This document shows, piece by piece, positions 8,227 to 17,042 of a DNA stretch of 55,248 nt. This stretch comes from a virus. The first letter of the stretch is position 1; each line of letters starts with the position of its first letter. The translations under genes were made by a program, and so were the position numbers. The stretch is taken from positions 1 to 55,248 of the IMG/VR virus record IMGVR_UViG_3300032083_002429; one strand, 5' to 3'. The notes beneath the pieces are model-generated. The model saw only the letters and a program-made list of their open reading frames with translations. It made no database searches and had not been told where the DNA came from.

Positions 8227-8940
8227 GTGCAATACTGTTTCCATCATATACCAAAGACGGCGGGCAGTAGTTTACAACTGAGATTGTCACACAGAGAACA
8301 TGTAGGACAGTTACCAAAAGGCTCTACCATGATTGTGTATCCGTTGTACGACGATATGAGATTCTATAGAGTGAGTCACGACCCGGAATTCGATGCCAGT
8401 AAGCCTATCAAAGAAGCGTTCTTACGCACATACAATAATCCTAAGTCCCTTGGCCATGCATCTATCGTGTGTGGACATTCCACTACCATGCACCAGGATG
8501 GCAAACACTACACATGGTTCAGACATCCTCTGAAGAGAGACATATCACATTTCAACTATGATTCTAAATTTAGCAACGAGGAGTCGACAGACTTCGCCAC
8601 ACACCTGACACTGATGAACGGAAACTTTCTAGTACTATGGCTGTACAGCAAATATTGTTCTCTTTCGGCGACATCAGACATCAAAGAGAAATACGATGTT
8701 GTAAGAAAGACACTGAAAGAAAAATCTGTAAAAGTTTATGACTCTGATGATTTTGAAAACTCATGGACCGAGATAGCCGACGAGCTGAAAGTTGAAGTAG
8801 AACCGAGACTGAACTCCAATGAGGGCGGCAAGGCCTATGAGCAACTCATAAATTATTCCGACATGACAGATGAATTTAAAATCTGGCACAGGAGTTACAA
8901 CCACTACGATTATCTCCTCTACGAAGAATTCTGTACGTAG
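8227..8940 (+). CDS. PAPS-dependent sulfotransferase
   Basis: The 237-residue protein has both hallmarks of the sulfotransferase fold. The 5'-phosphosulfate loop is HIPKTAGSS at residues 7-15, with K10 as the likely catalytic lysine. The 3'-phosphate-binding segment is TWFRHPLKRDISHF, with R99 and S107 in the expected places. The pattern resembles Sulfotransfer_2-type carbohydrate sulfotransferases, which move sulfate from PAPS to a glycan hydroxyl. The start is GTG, chosen because the sulfate loop begins seven residues later and a late box sits 5 nt upstream. It is expressed alone between two terminators' worth of space after gp23. The acceptor could be host surface glycan or a virion glycan (inference). 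Confidence 0.85.
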   Translation: MQYCFHHIPKTAGSSLQLRLSHREHVGQLPKGSTMIVYPLYDDMRFYRVSHDPEFDASKPIKEAFLRTYNNPKSLGHASIVCGHSTTMHQDGKHYTWFRHPLKRDISHFNYDSKFSNEESTDFATHLTLMNGNFLVLWLYSKYCSLSATSDIKEKYDVVRKTLKEKSVKVYDSDDFENSWTEIADELKVEVEPRLNSNEGGKAYEQLINYSDMTDEFKIWHRSYNHYDYLLYEEFCT

Positions 8941-9009
8941 ATAACATTTTTTTTCCATACTCGTACCATCCGCAGACCAAATAGTGTAAGATTACTTGCA
9001 CTATAGACG

Positions 9010-9017
9010 TCTAAATA
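9010..9017 (+). promoter_or_regulatory. Late-promoter-like box TCTAAATA
   Basis: It lies 43 nt upstream of the ATG at 9061, leaving a leader with a strong AGGGAGG ribosome-binding site at 9048-9054. Confidence 0.5.
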
Positions 9018-9060
9018 AAATACGATTCGCAAGAATCACAACAACAAGGGAGGTCCAACT

Positions 9061-9294
9061 ATGGATATCATGAACCAAGTTAAAGGATGGGCGAAAGGAT
9101 TAGCTGACGTGGGTGTTTCACTTATAGCGTTAGGAATCGTTTTGGAAATCCTTTTCAAGGGGCAAGGTATTCCGTTCTGGCCAAACATTTCTGTAATAGG
9201 AAATGTCCAGGGCGTACTGAAAGGCTTTTCTGATCAAGGTTTGATCGGATTGGTCGCGGTTTGGATTCTATATCATATCTACAGCAGAAAATAA
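9061..9294 (+). CDS. Small two-helix membrane protein
   Basis: This 77-residue protein has two hydrophobic segments at about residues 17-32 (VGVSLIALGIVLEILF) and 60-74 (GLIGLVAVWILYHIY), separated by a loop with GIPFWPN. It ends in a basic SRK. It is a stand-alone unit with a late-type box, a strong ribosome-binding site and its own terminator, implying high late expression. The size and topology would suit a class II holin or a membrane component of the virion, but no family signature separates these options. No endolysin lies nearby. Confidence 0.75.
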   Translation: MDIMNQVKGWAKGLADVGVSLIALGIVLEILFKGQGIPFWPNISVIGNVQGVLKGFSDQGLIGLVAVWILYHIYSRK

Positions 9295-9322
9295 TATAGA
9301 TCTAGAAATACGTTAAGCTCAG

Positions 9323-9361
9323 GGAGTGGTGTGAATTATTCGGATTGGCGCCACTCCTTTT
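9323..9361 (+). terminator. Intrinsic terminator
   Basis: GGAGTGG at 9323-9329 pairs with CCACTCC at 9351-9357, followed by TTTTAT. It ends the small membrane protein unit. Confidence 0.75.
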
Positions 9362-9390
9362 ATACTCCTAGTTTAATCAAAATTACCACT

Positions 9391-9398
9391 AATAAATA
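9391..9398 (+). promoter_or_regulatory. Late-promoter box AATAAATA, distal
   Basis: This is one of two late boxes ahead of the fibre module; a second lies at 9496. A transcript from here would have a leader of about 107 nt containing the hairpin at 9467-9487. Confidence 0.55.
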
Positions 9399-9466
9399 TT
9401 TGCAAGTCAATGTGCATTCGCACAGTACAGAGAACACGTACTTTACACGACACACTTATAAGAGAA

Positions 9467-9487
9467 GGGGGAGTTACACGCTCCCCC
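9467..9487 (+). other. Perfect GC-rich hairpin without a T tract
   Basis: GGGGGAG pairs perfectly with CTCCCCC across a 7-nt loop. No run of T follows, so it is not a standard terminator. It lies between two late boxes and could stabilise or process the longer leader. Confidence 0.6.
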
Positions 9488-9495
9488 AATCTAGA

Positions 9496-9503
9496 CATAA
9501 ATA
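9496..9503 (+). promoter_or_regulatory. Late-promoter box CATAAATA, proximal
   Basis: The box ends 7 nt before the ATG at 9511, predicting a leaderless or near-leaderless transcript. Confidence 0.6.
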
Positions 9504-9510
9504 GTTGCAA

Positions 9511-9759
9511 ATGGCAAAAACAGTTAGAACATCAGGGGCATACACGCTAGAACCAGGAGCTGAGGTAGTAACGCTAAAGAACGGTCTAGCATTCACACCA
9601 GTAGCATTCGCAAATCTACCATCAAGTCCAGCAAACGGAATGGTGGCATTCTTGACCACAGACGGTGCCGGATCCACAAAAAACAAACTTTGTTATTACG
9701 AAACAGCCAACAACAGATGGAACTATGTGGTTGACGATAGTGCTGTTGCAACATCATAG
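9511..9759 (+). CDS. Small structural module protein
   Basis: This 82-residue beta-type protein contains the module PANGMVAFLTTDG...LCYYETANNRWNYV. The module is also visible in the C-terminal parts of gp15 and gp14 and in the sheath. ATG 9511 is chosen over an in-frame TTG six nt upstream because of the late box spacing. It heads the fibre operon (9768, 10218 and on) and ends 8 nt before the next gene. A role as a small fibre or attachment subunit is inferred from position and composition. Confidence 0.7.
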   Translation: MAKTVRTSGAYTLEPGAEVVTLKNGLAFTPVAFANLPSSPANGMVAFLTTDGAGSTKNKLCYYETANNRWNYVVDDSAVATS

Positions 9760-9767
9760 GATACAGG

Positions 9768-10205
9768 ATGAGATTCAAAGAGATAGATATCAATATAAAA
9801 GCACTGCCAGATGATGGAGACGAAGAATTGCTGAAGCAGTTGTTTGGCGCCAAGGGTGTTACAGTTTCGGACTCAGATGATGAACCAAAAGCTGGCAACC
9901 CAGAAAATCCGGGAAAGGTGGCTTCAGATGATCCAACCACTGTGGCATCGGTATATCCACTACAACAAGAATTAGAATTAAAGAAACAAGAAGCAGGTAA
10001 AGATCTAGCACAGTTCGATAACATCACACAAGATGCTGACGAGACTGCACCAGACCAAGAAGTAAGACAAGACGAACCTCTAGTTGCACAACCAGAAGTA
10101 ACCGGTGGTGAGAACCCAGGCGTGCCTGCCGAGATGAAGAAGAAACAACCCAACAACGAAAACACAGAACTATCACTACTGAAGAAACTATCTGGCGTGA
10201 TATAA
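9768..10205 (+). CDS. Acidic protein with scaffold-like C-terminal motif
   Basis: The 145 residues are acidic and low in complexity (DDGDEELLKQLFGAKG, then Pro/Gln/Asp-rich), probably disordered. The last residues, LSLLKKLSGVI, resemble the C-terminus of the gp22 scaffold (IRKLAGI). No enzymatic motif is present. It lies between two structural genes, with the next ATG 12 nt after its stop behind a GGAG ribosome-binding site. It may be a chaperone or a disordered internal virion protein; the family is not recognised. Confidence 0.7.
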   Translation: MRFKEIDINIKALPDDGDEELLKQLFGAKGVTVSDSDDEPKAGNPENPGKVASDDPTTVASVYPLQQELELKKQEAGKDLAQFDNITQDADETAPDQEVRQDEPLVAQPEVTGGENPGVPAEMKKKQPNNENTELSLLKKLSGVI

Positions 10206-10217
10206 GGAGCGTAGGTC

Positions 10218-11207
10218 ATGGCATTCAGAAAACTAGTAGGTTCCTACAAGGACTACAACCTAGCAACACACATCATAGAAGACGGATATCTAGCAGTAGA
10301 CGTAGACACAGGAACTCTTAGACTAGGGGACGGTGTAACAGCAGGTGGTATCACAGTTGGTGGTGGTGGTAGTCTAGGTGATCTCTCCGGTATAGGATCA
10401 ACACTGACTGCGCCGACTAACGCAGACATGACATTGCAGACATCCGGCACAGGGATTGTGTTGATCAATGACACCTTCAAAATAGGTTCCGGTGTAAGTG
10501 TAACAACAATACTAGATGAGGACACCTTATCTTCAAATTCAGCAACGGCCTTGGTAACACAGCAATCAATAAAGGCATATGTTGACACAGAGATAGCGAA
10601 CGTGGCCATAGGTGACCTTTCATTCGTGGGATCCACAATTGCCGCACCCAGCAATGCTGATTTAACTTTGACATCCAGCAACGGAAATGTTGTCATAGAA
10701 GGTATCAGGGTAGCAGGGACCACACTGTCAACAGAAGATTCAAGTCCGGGTATAGAAATAGCAGGTAATCTTATTCCCAGTCAGAATGGAGTCTTCCAAC
10801 TGGGTAGTGCAACAAGAAGATGGCAGACCGTGTATGTTGCGGCAGAGACAATCGACCTAGGTGGCGCGACCATAAAATCAGATGGTTCAGGGGCGTTGAC
10901 CATCGCGGCCACTGGTGCCACACTTCCCACGGGAAGCAAAGTGGGAACCAATGGTATATCACTGACTGGTTCCACGGCTGGCACAACTGCAAGACCAGTA
11001 CAAACTGTGGGATTATTCCTAAATGATGGTAGTACATCACTGTCTGACGCACAACTGCTGGCAACAACAGCCGCTTTGACATTGGAATTCAATGCCACTG
11101 TCGAGGACGTGCCTGTGTACACAGATGCAGGACAGACCTTCATACTAGCGAATGGTACGGCATTAGAGGCATCGGGAGCCTCTGGTATCACACTATTCCA
11201 GTTCTAG
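10218..11207 (+). CDS. Tail fibre / adhesin protein with cassette repeat
   Basis: The 329 residues are Gly/Thr/Ser/Ala-rich beta structure. The N-terminal module (about 1-50, EDGYLAVDVDTGTLRLGDG) resembles the one at 2883. Next comes a triple-helix-like collar that includes ILDEDTLSSNSATALVTQQS followed by IKAYVDTEI, a cassette repeated several times in the next gene. Motifs such as APSNADLTLTSSNGNV are also shared with the neighbour. This is typical of long fibres in marine T4-like phages, which bind host surface glycans or proteins. A C-terminal beta domain of about 120 residues may be the receptor tip. Confidence 0.8.
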   Translation: MAFRKLVGSYKDYNLATHIIEDGYLAVDVDTGTLRLGDGVTAGGITVGGGGSLGDLSGIGSTLTAPTNADMTLQTSGTGIVLINDTFKIGSGVSVTTILDEDTLSSNSATALVTQQSIKAYVDTEIANVAIGDLSFVGSTIAAPSNADLTLTSSNGNVVIEGIRVAGTTLSTEDSSPGIEIAGNLIPSQNGVFQLGSATRRWQTVYVAAETIDLGGATIKSDGSGALTIAATGATLPTGSKVGTNGISLTGSTAGTTARPVQTVGLFLNDGSTSLSDAQLLATTAALTLEFNATVEDVPVYTDAGQTFILANGTALEASGASGITLFQF

Positions 11208-11208
11208 C

Positions 11209-11216
11209 AATAAATA
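11209..11216 (+). promoter_or_regulatory. Late-promoter box AATAAATA
   Basis: It lies 64 nt upstream of the ATG at 11281, so this fibre gene has a real leader. The box begins 2 nt after the upstream fibre's stop codon. Confidence 0.6.
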
Positions 11217-11280
11217 CCTACAATACAAAGGAAATGAATGCATTCCGTGAGTTCAAGTAGGCGGAGCACAGAATTGAGTT

Positions 11281-14200
11281 ATGGCTGATAAAACACCGGT
11301 ACGAGTAGTCTTTAATGCTTCGAACGTTGCCACTGGAATGGCGGAATTCCAGTCAGGCGAAACTGTACCCGTAGCAAATGGCGGAACGGGTCTAGCATCA
11401 ATTGGGTCAGCAGGACAAGTTCTCAGAACCAACGCGGCAGGAAATGCCTTAGAGTTCGCAACACTGGAAGATCTTGCAGACATTATATCAGTTGGGTCAA
11501 CATTGACAGCACCGTCAAACGCTGATTTCAACATAACCACGGCCGGCACTGGAAACATAGTGCTAAATGATTTAAGCATCAGCGATAACACTCTTTCAAC
11601 CAACAGATCCAACGACGATCTACACATCAACGCCAGTGGTACAGGAACCGTAGTCCTTGAAAATCTTAAAATAGGTTCAAGTGGATCCACCGTAACAACG
11701 ATTTTAGATGAGGACAACATGTCCTCTGATAGTGCAACATCACTAGCCACACAACAATCTATCAAGGCCTATGTTGACAGCGAGGTATCAGCAGTAAGCA
11801 CCACATCAATATCAACAGGTGACAGCAATGTAACAGTTGTTGACTCAGGCACAGGAAATGTTACCATCGAAGTTGACGGCACTGACAGGCTTACAACAGT
11901 GGCGGCCACTACAACAACTGCCACAGGACACAGTCTCGTAATAGGTGCAGGCAGTAACAGTGCCGGTGGACAAATAAAATTCTTAGAAGGCACAGACAAT
12001 GGAACCAACGGTGTTACGCTACTAGGACCGGCCAGCACTGCTGACGTAACAGTCACACTACCAGCGGCCACTGACACACTGGTAGGTAAAGCAACCACTG
12101 ACACATTCACAAACAAAACCATAGATGCCAATGGCACAGGAAACAGTATTACAAATTTAGAAGTGGCAGACCTTGCTTCTGGTGTCTTAGACACAGACCT
12201 ATCAAGTGTTTCAGCATCAGACAACACCCTTGCATCTGCCAAAGCAATTAAAACATATGTGGATGCACAGGTAACAGCATCTGACTTAGACTTTGCTACA
12301 GACGATTCAACAGCATTGAGCATAGACCTCGATAGTGAAAGTTTACAAGTTTCGGGTGGAGCAAACATTTCAACAAGTGGTTCTGCCAACACGATCACAA
12401 TAGCATTAGATACCAGCCTATCAGGCCTGTCATCTGTTACATCAACAGCATTAGTTACAAACAATATTTCATCTTCGGATTCAACAGCAGTAAGAATCGA
12501 CGATGCACTAAACGTTGACGGTGCATTAGACGTTGGTGCAGGGTTCACTATAAGCAATACCACATCAATCACTTCTATACTCGATGAAGATGCCATGGGT
12601 TCAGACAGTGCCACTGCGTTAGCAACACAACAGTCAATCAAAGCATACGTTGACACACAAGATGCCAACATAGCATCTGACACTTTAACATTTACAAACA
12701 AAACATTCGACGTAGAAGGAACAGGAAACAGCATTTCAAACATCGACGTGGCGGATCTTAAATCAGGTGTCCTAGACACAGATATTTCAAGCGTGGCTGG
12801 CACAGACACAACACTTGCTTCTGCAAAAGCAATCAAGACTTATGCAGACACCAAAGCAGTGCTTTCTGGGTCAACCAACAATCAAATCACAACAGTGACC
12901 GGTGCACACGCTATACAGGGCGAATCGAACCTCACGTTCGATGGTTCAACACTGGCAGTTACAGGTGCTGTGACAGTGTCAGGCGATCTAGCCGTTGATA
13001 CAAATACTTTATTTGTAGATGTGAGCACGAACAGAGTTGGTGTTGGATCAACAACATTATCTCAGCCATTTACAATACACAATACCTCTTCAGCACAAAT
13101 TCATTTAAGGACGGCAAATCCTGCAATTAGATTTTCAAGTGACGAAGCCGGTGGTAGTGATTCAACTAGAGCATTTATAGGTTTGGCCACTAATAGTAAT
13201 GCATTTATAAATGGAACAGCCGCTGGTGATCTTGCAGTTAGGAGTGCAACAGATGGAAAAATTCTTTTAGGTCATTCCGGTGGAGAATATGCTAGACTAA
13301 CCACTAGTGGTGCAACATTCACTGCCGGTGTGACTGCCACTGGTGTCACAATTTCTGGTGCTTCGATACTTGACGGTGTAACAATAACAGACAATACTAT
13401 TTCAACAAATGCCTCGAATGCACCTTTAGAGATAATTGCTAATGGCACAGGCCCGGTGGTAATAACTTCAGGTGGTGTTGCGTTTACCTTGCCAACGTCA
13501 GATGGTTCGGCGGGACAGGCACTGATTACAGACGGTTCGGGTACTTTAAGTTTTGACACAGTAACAACAACAGCATCAGATGACTCAAGGGCTGTCATCA
13601 AAAACAACAAGAAAGTGAACACCTCGGCAAAGACTGTGGACTACTTCCAAGAAACTGGATTCGACATGGCATGGTACTTCATGGCACTGAACGATCTCAC
13701 AAACGACCACACAAGTGGATCAGTATTCACGGTTTGCCACAACAATAGTAATGCTTTCGTCGGCAGTCCAAGGGGAGGTTCTTCTGGCACTGGAAACCTT
13801 TTGCCTACCACAACGGCGGACATGGCGGCGGATCAGGTCAGGGTTAAAATAACAGGACCTAGTGCAGATGGCAAAGTCAGTTTCTACAAGATTCCAATCT
13901 CGACAGCAAACACTGCCGATGCCACATCAGGTGTCACTGTAACAACATCAAACACGGATGTAGATTCTGCCTCAGAAAGCATAGACACATTCGCCCACGC
14001 TTCATTCAGGGCCGCGAAGTACACCATACTGATCGATGACGACGCCAAGACCGAGACGGGTGTGACAGAAGCACTTGTGGTGCATGACGGGACCAACGCT
14101 TTCGTGTCACAGTTCGGCACAGTCAACACCGGCAACAATGACATGATCACGCTGTCAGCGGCCATAAGCGGATCCAATGTTGTGTTAAGTGCGGCAGGAC

Positions 14201-14607
14201 TGACACCAAACCTAAAATTGAAAACACACAAAATTCTACTATCAGATTCAATGACAGCCGTATCAAATGCCAACCAGAAGACAATTGGTGCAACCACAGT
14301 GAGTTCAACTGCCACAGCGTTTGACAGTTTCGATCTCGACGAAGTAACTGCGGCAGTGTACTATGTTGTGGGCAAGAATGCCTCAGAGGGTGCGTACAGT
14401 GTACAGGAAGTGTACATGTGTGGTGACATAGGGGAGGCGGGTGTCAGTGCAGGACCTTACGTTTCAACCAAGGAAACCACACAGTTGGAATTCGCTGGCG
14501 ATTACATCGGCACAGCCGACAACACTGTCCAACTGACCATTTCGTCCACATCAGGTGGTTCAACAGTGGCCAATGCATACAGAATAAGCTGTCTAGCAGA
14601 GGAATAG
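11281..14607 (+). CDS. Very long tail fibre protein (1108 aa)
   Basis: This 1108-residue protein is dominated by Thr/Ser/Gly/Ala-rich beta repeats. At least two full copies of the ILDED...ATQQSIKAYVD cassette occur (about residues 138-163 and 431-456), plus related ASAKAIKTYVD segments near 320 and 520 and GNSITNLEVADL/GNSISNIDVADL pairs. Shorter repeats such as TFTNKT(I/F)D recur. The C-terminal 350 residues are non-repetitive with mixed alpha/beta character and are the likely host-binding end. It starts with MADKTPVRVVFNASNVATGM, an attachment-type N-terminus. It is the second of three consecutive fibre genes. Confidence 0.85.
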   Translation: MADKTPVRVVFNASNVATGMAEFQSGETVPVANGGTGLASIGSAGQVLRTNAAGNALEFATLEDLADIISVGSTLTAPSNADFNITTAGTGNIVLNDLSISDNTLSTNRSNDDLHINASGTGTVVLENLKIGSSGSTVTTILDEDNMSSDSATSLATQQSIKAYVDSEVSAVSTTSISTGDSNVTVVDSGTGNVTIEVDGTDRLTTVAATTTTATGHSLVIGAGSNSAGGQIKFLEGTDNGTNGVTLLGPASTADVTVTLPAATDTLVGKATTDTFTNKTIDANGTGNSITNLEVADLASGVLDTDLSSVSASDNTLASAKAIKTYVDAQVTASDLDFATDDSTALSIDLDSESLQVSGGANISTSGSANTITIALDTSLSGLSSVTSTALVTNNISSSDSTAVRIDDALNVDGALDVGAGFTISNTTSITSILDEDAMGSDSATALATQQSIKAYVDTQDANIASDTLTFTNKTFDVEGTGNSISNIDVADLKSGVLDTDISSVAGTDTTLASAKAIKTYADTKAVLSGSTNNQITTVTGAHAIQGESNLTFDGSTLAVTGAVTVSGDLAVDTNTLFVDVSTNRVGVGSTTLSQPFTIHNTSSAQIHLRTANPAIRFSSDEAGGSDSTRAFIGLATNSNAFINGTAAGDLAVRSATDGKILLGHSGGEYARLTTSGATFTAGVTATGVTISGASILDGVTITDNTISTNASNAPLEIIANGTGPVVITSGGVAFTLPTSDGSAGQALITDGSGTLSFDTVTTTASDDSRAVIKNNKKVNTSAKTVDYFQETGFDMAWYFMALNDLTNDHTSGSVFTVCHNNSNAFVGSPRGGSSGTGNLLPTTTADMAADQVRVKITGPSADGKVSFYKIPISTANTADATSGVTVTTSNTDVDSASESIDTFAHASFRAAKYTILIDDDAKTETGVTEALVVHDGTNAFVSQFGTVNTGNNDMITLSAAISGSNVVLSAAGLTPNLKLKTHKILLSDSMTAVSNANQKTIGATTVSSTATAFDSFDLDEVTAAVYYVVGKNASEGAYSVQEVYMCGDIGEAGVSAGPYVSTKETTQLEFAGDYIGTADNTVQLTISSTSGGSTVANAYRISCLAEE

Positions 14608-14618
14608 GGTCAAATCAA

Positions 14619-14626
14619 CATAAATA
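14619..14626 (+). promoter_or_regulatory. Late-promoter box CATAAATA
   Basis: It lies 37 nt upstream of the ATG at 14664, leaving a leader with a GGGAG ribosome-binding site. Confidence 0.6.
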
Positions 14627-14663
14627 CAAGCAATATTAACAATCATGCGGGAGATATGGAACC

Positions 14664-17015
14664 ATGACAACACGAAATTTTAGAGTAAACAACGGACTGG
14701 AAGTAGGAGATATCGTACTCAATGCTTCAACCAATAAAATAACAGGACTAGCGACCGCGGCACCAAGTGCTGACGGTGACGTGTCCAACAAGAAGTACGT
14801 AGATGACCAAGCGGCGGCGGCATTAACATTAACTAACAAAACTTTAACAGCACCAAAAATAGCAGACGCAGGATTCATTGCAGACGCAAATGGAAATGAA
14901 CAGATCATTTTCCAGACAATAGGTTCAGCAGTTAATGAATTAGAAATTTCAAACGCGGCATCAGGCAACGGTCCAATCATAGGATCAAGTGGAGAAACAA
15001 ACGTTCCAATAAACATCACTCCAAAAGGAACTGGAAACATTCTCTTAAACGCAGGAGCAGATGTAGTAATACCGGCCAATATTGGATTACAATTTGTAGA
15101 TGCCAATGAAAAGATCGAATCAGATGGAACTGATTTAACAGTAAACTCCGGTGCAAAAATTAATTTAACAGCAACGACAGATGTACACATTCCAAATGCA
15201 GTAGGTTTAGTTTTTGGTGATGGTGGAGAACACATTGAAACCAACAACACTGATTTCACAATCACATCAGGTGGTAAAATCAATTTAGCAACAGCTTCGG
15301 ATGTACACATGGCCAATGACCGAGGAATAGTTTTTGGCGATGCAGGTGAGAAGATCGAAGGGGATGGTACAGACTTGACTATCACTTCTTCTGCCGCATT
15401 GAATCTTACAGCAGGAACTGATGTAGTAATTCCAGCAAACATAGGTTTGACATTTGGTACTGGTGAGAAGATCGAGGGTGATAGTACAAACTTGACTGTG
15501 ACTTCCGGTGCTCAGATCATAATGGCGGCGGCGACAGACGTAGTAATACCTGTCAACGTGGGAATCACGTTTGGAGCAGGTGAGAAGATCGAGGGGGATG
15601 ACACAAACTTAACAATCACATCGGGTGCCCAGATCATAATGGCGGCGGCGACAGATGTAAAACTGGCCAATGACATTGGAATAGTTTTTGGTGATGCAGG
15701 TGAGAAGATCGAAGGGGATGGTACAGACTTGACTATCTCTTCTAGTAACTTACTAAATTTATCAGCGGCTACAGACATTGTTATACCAAATGACGTGGGA
15801 ATAGTGTTTGGTGGCGCTTCAGAAAAGATCGAAGGTGACGGTACAGACTTAACAATTTCAGGTGCTAAAATCAATTTAGCGGCAGTAACAGATGTACACA
15901 TGGCCAATGACATTGGAATAGTGTTTGGCGATGCAGGTGAGAAGATCGAGGGTGATGGTACTGACTTGACAATATCTTCAAGTAACTTACTAAATTTATC
16001 AGCGGCTACAGACATTGTTATCCCAACAAACGTTGGATTACATTTCACTGATGCCAACGAGAAGATTGAATCAAACGGAACTGACTTTACTTTTAACTCA
16101 GGTAATGACATAAATTTAACAGCGACCACTGATATTAACATTCCAGCCAACGTTGGTTTAACGTTTGGTGACGATGGTGAGAAGATCGAAGGTAATGGTA
16201 CTAATCTAGTAATTGCATCTTCCGGTAATCTTACACTTACTGCTACAGGTGAAACTATTGTTACTAACAACATGAGAATTTCGGGTAACTTTACAGTTGA
16301 TGGAACAACAACAACTATTAACACAACGACACTTTCAGTTGAGGACAACATCATCGAGTTGAACAGAAACGTATCTGCCAACTCAGGAATGCCTTCACTT
16401 TCAGGTTTAAAAGTACAGAGGGGTTCCACATCAGCCGCTACAGAGACGGATCTGTTCTGGGCTTGGGATGAAACTTTTGCAGATGACGGAACAACTATAT
16501 TTGGTAACGCAGGTGGTGCCTGGACAGCATACAAACATGCGGCTGATTCTATACCAGTAGACGCAGACCTAGTAGACATTAGGGCCAACGTGTTACATGC
16601 CTTAGCAACTTCGGCGCAGTATGCGGACGTTGCCGAGCGTTTCGAAGCAGACGCTCCTATGACAGCAGGTGCAGTAGTAATGGTTGGCGGTGACGCAGAG
16701 ATCACAGAGACAACTTCAGATTTATCTGATCAAGTGTTTGGTGTCATATCTGACAGTCCGGCTTATGCCATGAACGCAGGTGCAGGTAACAACGATTCAC
16801 ACCCATTTGTTGCGATGACTGGAAGAACTCCAGTGAGAGTAGTAGGTGCAGTGACCAAAGGTCAAAGACTAGTTAGTTCATCAACTAAAGGTTGTGCGAG
16901 AGCGGCCGCAACAGGCGAAACAATTTCACCATTCAACGTTATCGGAAGAGCACTAGAGAGCTCAACTGACGCAGGGATCAAATTGGTAAATTGTGCGGTG
17001 AGGACAAACAACTAA
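14664..17015 (+). CDS. Tail fibre protein with ten tandem beta repeats and chaperone-like C-terminus
   Basis: The product has 783 residues. Residues 1-138 are a shaft-like N-terminus (TTRNFRVNNGLEVGDIVLNA). Residues 139-534 contain ten tandem repeats of 38-40 residues of the form xVGIVFGDAGEKIEGDGTDL, each one probable beta-solenoid turn set. Residues about 535-640 are a linker with VDGTTTTINTTTLSVEDN. The C-terminal 140 residues, starting at QYADVAERFEAD, resemble the C-terminal intramolecular-chaperone or autoprotease domains (peptidase G2-like) that help fibres trimerise. It is the last of the fibre genes and is followed by a terminator. Confidence 0.85.
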   Translation: MTTRNFRVNNGLEVGDIVLNASTNKITGLATAAPSADGDVSNKKYVDDQAAAALTLTNKTLTAPKIADAGFIADANGNEQIIFQTIGSAVNELEISNAASGNGPIIGSSGETNVPINITPKGTGNILLNAGADVVIPANIGLQFVDANEKIESDGTDLTVNSGAKINLTATTDVHIPNAVGLVFGDGGEHIETNNTDFTITSGGKINLATASDVHMANDRGIVFGDAGEKIEGDGTDLTITSSAALNLTAGTDVVIPANIGLTFGTGEKIEGDSTNLTVTSGAQIIMAAATDVVIPVNVGITFGAGEKIEGDDTNLTITSGAQIIMAAATDVKLANDIGIVFGDAGEKIEGDGTDLTISSSNLLNLSAATDIVIPNDVGIVFGGASEKIEGDGTDLTISGAKINLAAVTDVHMANDIGIVFGDAGEKIEGDGTDLTISSSNLLNLSAATDIVIPTNVGLHFTDANEKIESNGTDFTFNSGNDINLTATTDINIPANVGLTFGDDGEKIEGNGTNLVIASSGNLTLTATGETIVTNNMRISGNFTVDGTTTTINTTTLSVEDNIIELNRNVSANSGMPSLSGLKVQRGSTSAATETDLFWAWDETFADDGTTIFGNAGGAWTAYKHAADSIPVDADLVDIRANVLHALATSAQYADVAERFEADAPMTAGAVVMVGGDAEITETTSDLSDQVFGVISDSPAYAMNAGAGNNDSHPFVAMTGRTPVRVVGAVTKGQRLVSSSTKGCARAAATGETISPFNVIGRALESSTDAGIKLVNCAVRTNN
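15078..16265 (+). repeat. Ten tandem ~119-nt coding repeats
   Basis: Ten consecutive units encode 38-40 residues each, with the core GEKIEGDGTDLTI. Units 6 and 8 encode identical 40-residue sequences with only scattered synonymous differences. Homologous recombination between units could change the repeat number and so fibre length. Confidence 0.9.
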
Positions 17016-17042
17016 TAAATATTCATACTTTTTAGTAGAATC

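Noticed and set aside
9411-9551. 46-residue frame in the leader before the 9511 gene
   Set aside because: It overlaps the next promoter and gene in another frame and has an Arg/Thr-rich random-like sequence.
9593-10219. 208-residue minus-strand frame
   Set aside because: It lies opposite three coupled plus-strand genes and has Ser/Cys-rich composition without domain signals.
11228-11246. GAATGCATTC palindrome in the leader before the long fibre
   Set aside because: It is a short AT-rich palindrome with no T tract and no second copy, so no regulatory claim is made.
11769-12836. Long minus-strand open frame inside the large fibre gene
   Set aside because: The sense frame is a clear repetitive fibre. 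The antisense frame is low-complexity Val/Ser/Ala and only reflects the repeat composition.
15078-16265. Tandem repeats considered as a CRISPR or non-coding array
   Set aside because: The units are adjacent, in frame and encode protein repeats; there are no spacers.
15512-16705. Long minus-strand open frame across the ten-repeat fibre
   Set aside because: It is a shadow of the repeats, with no start signal, no family pattern and repeated SVPSPSIFSPASP-like noise.
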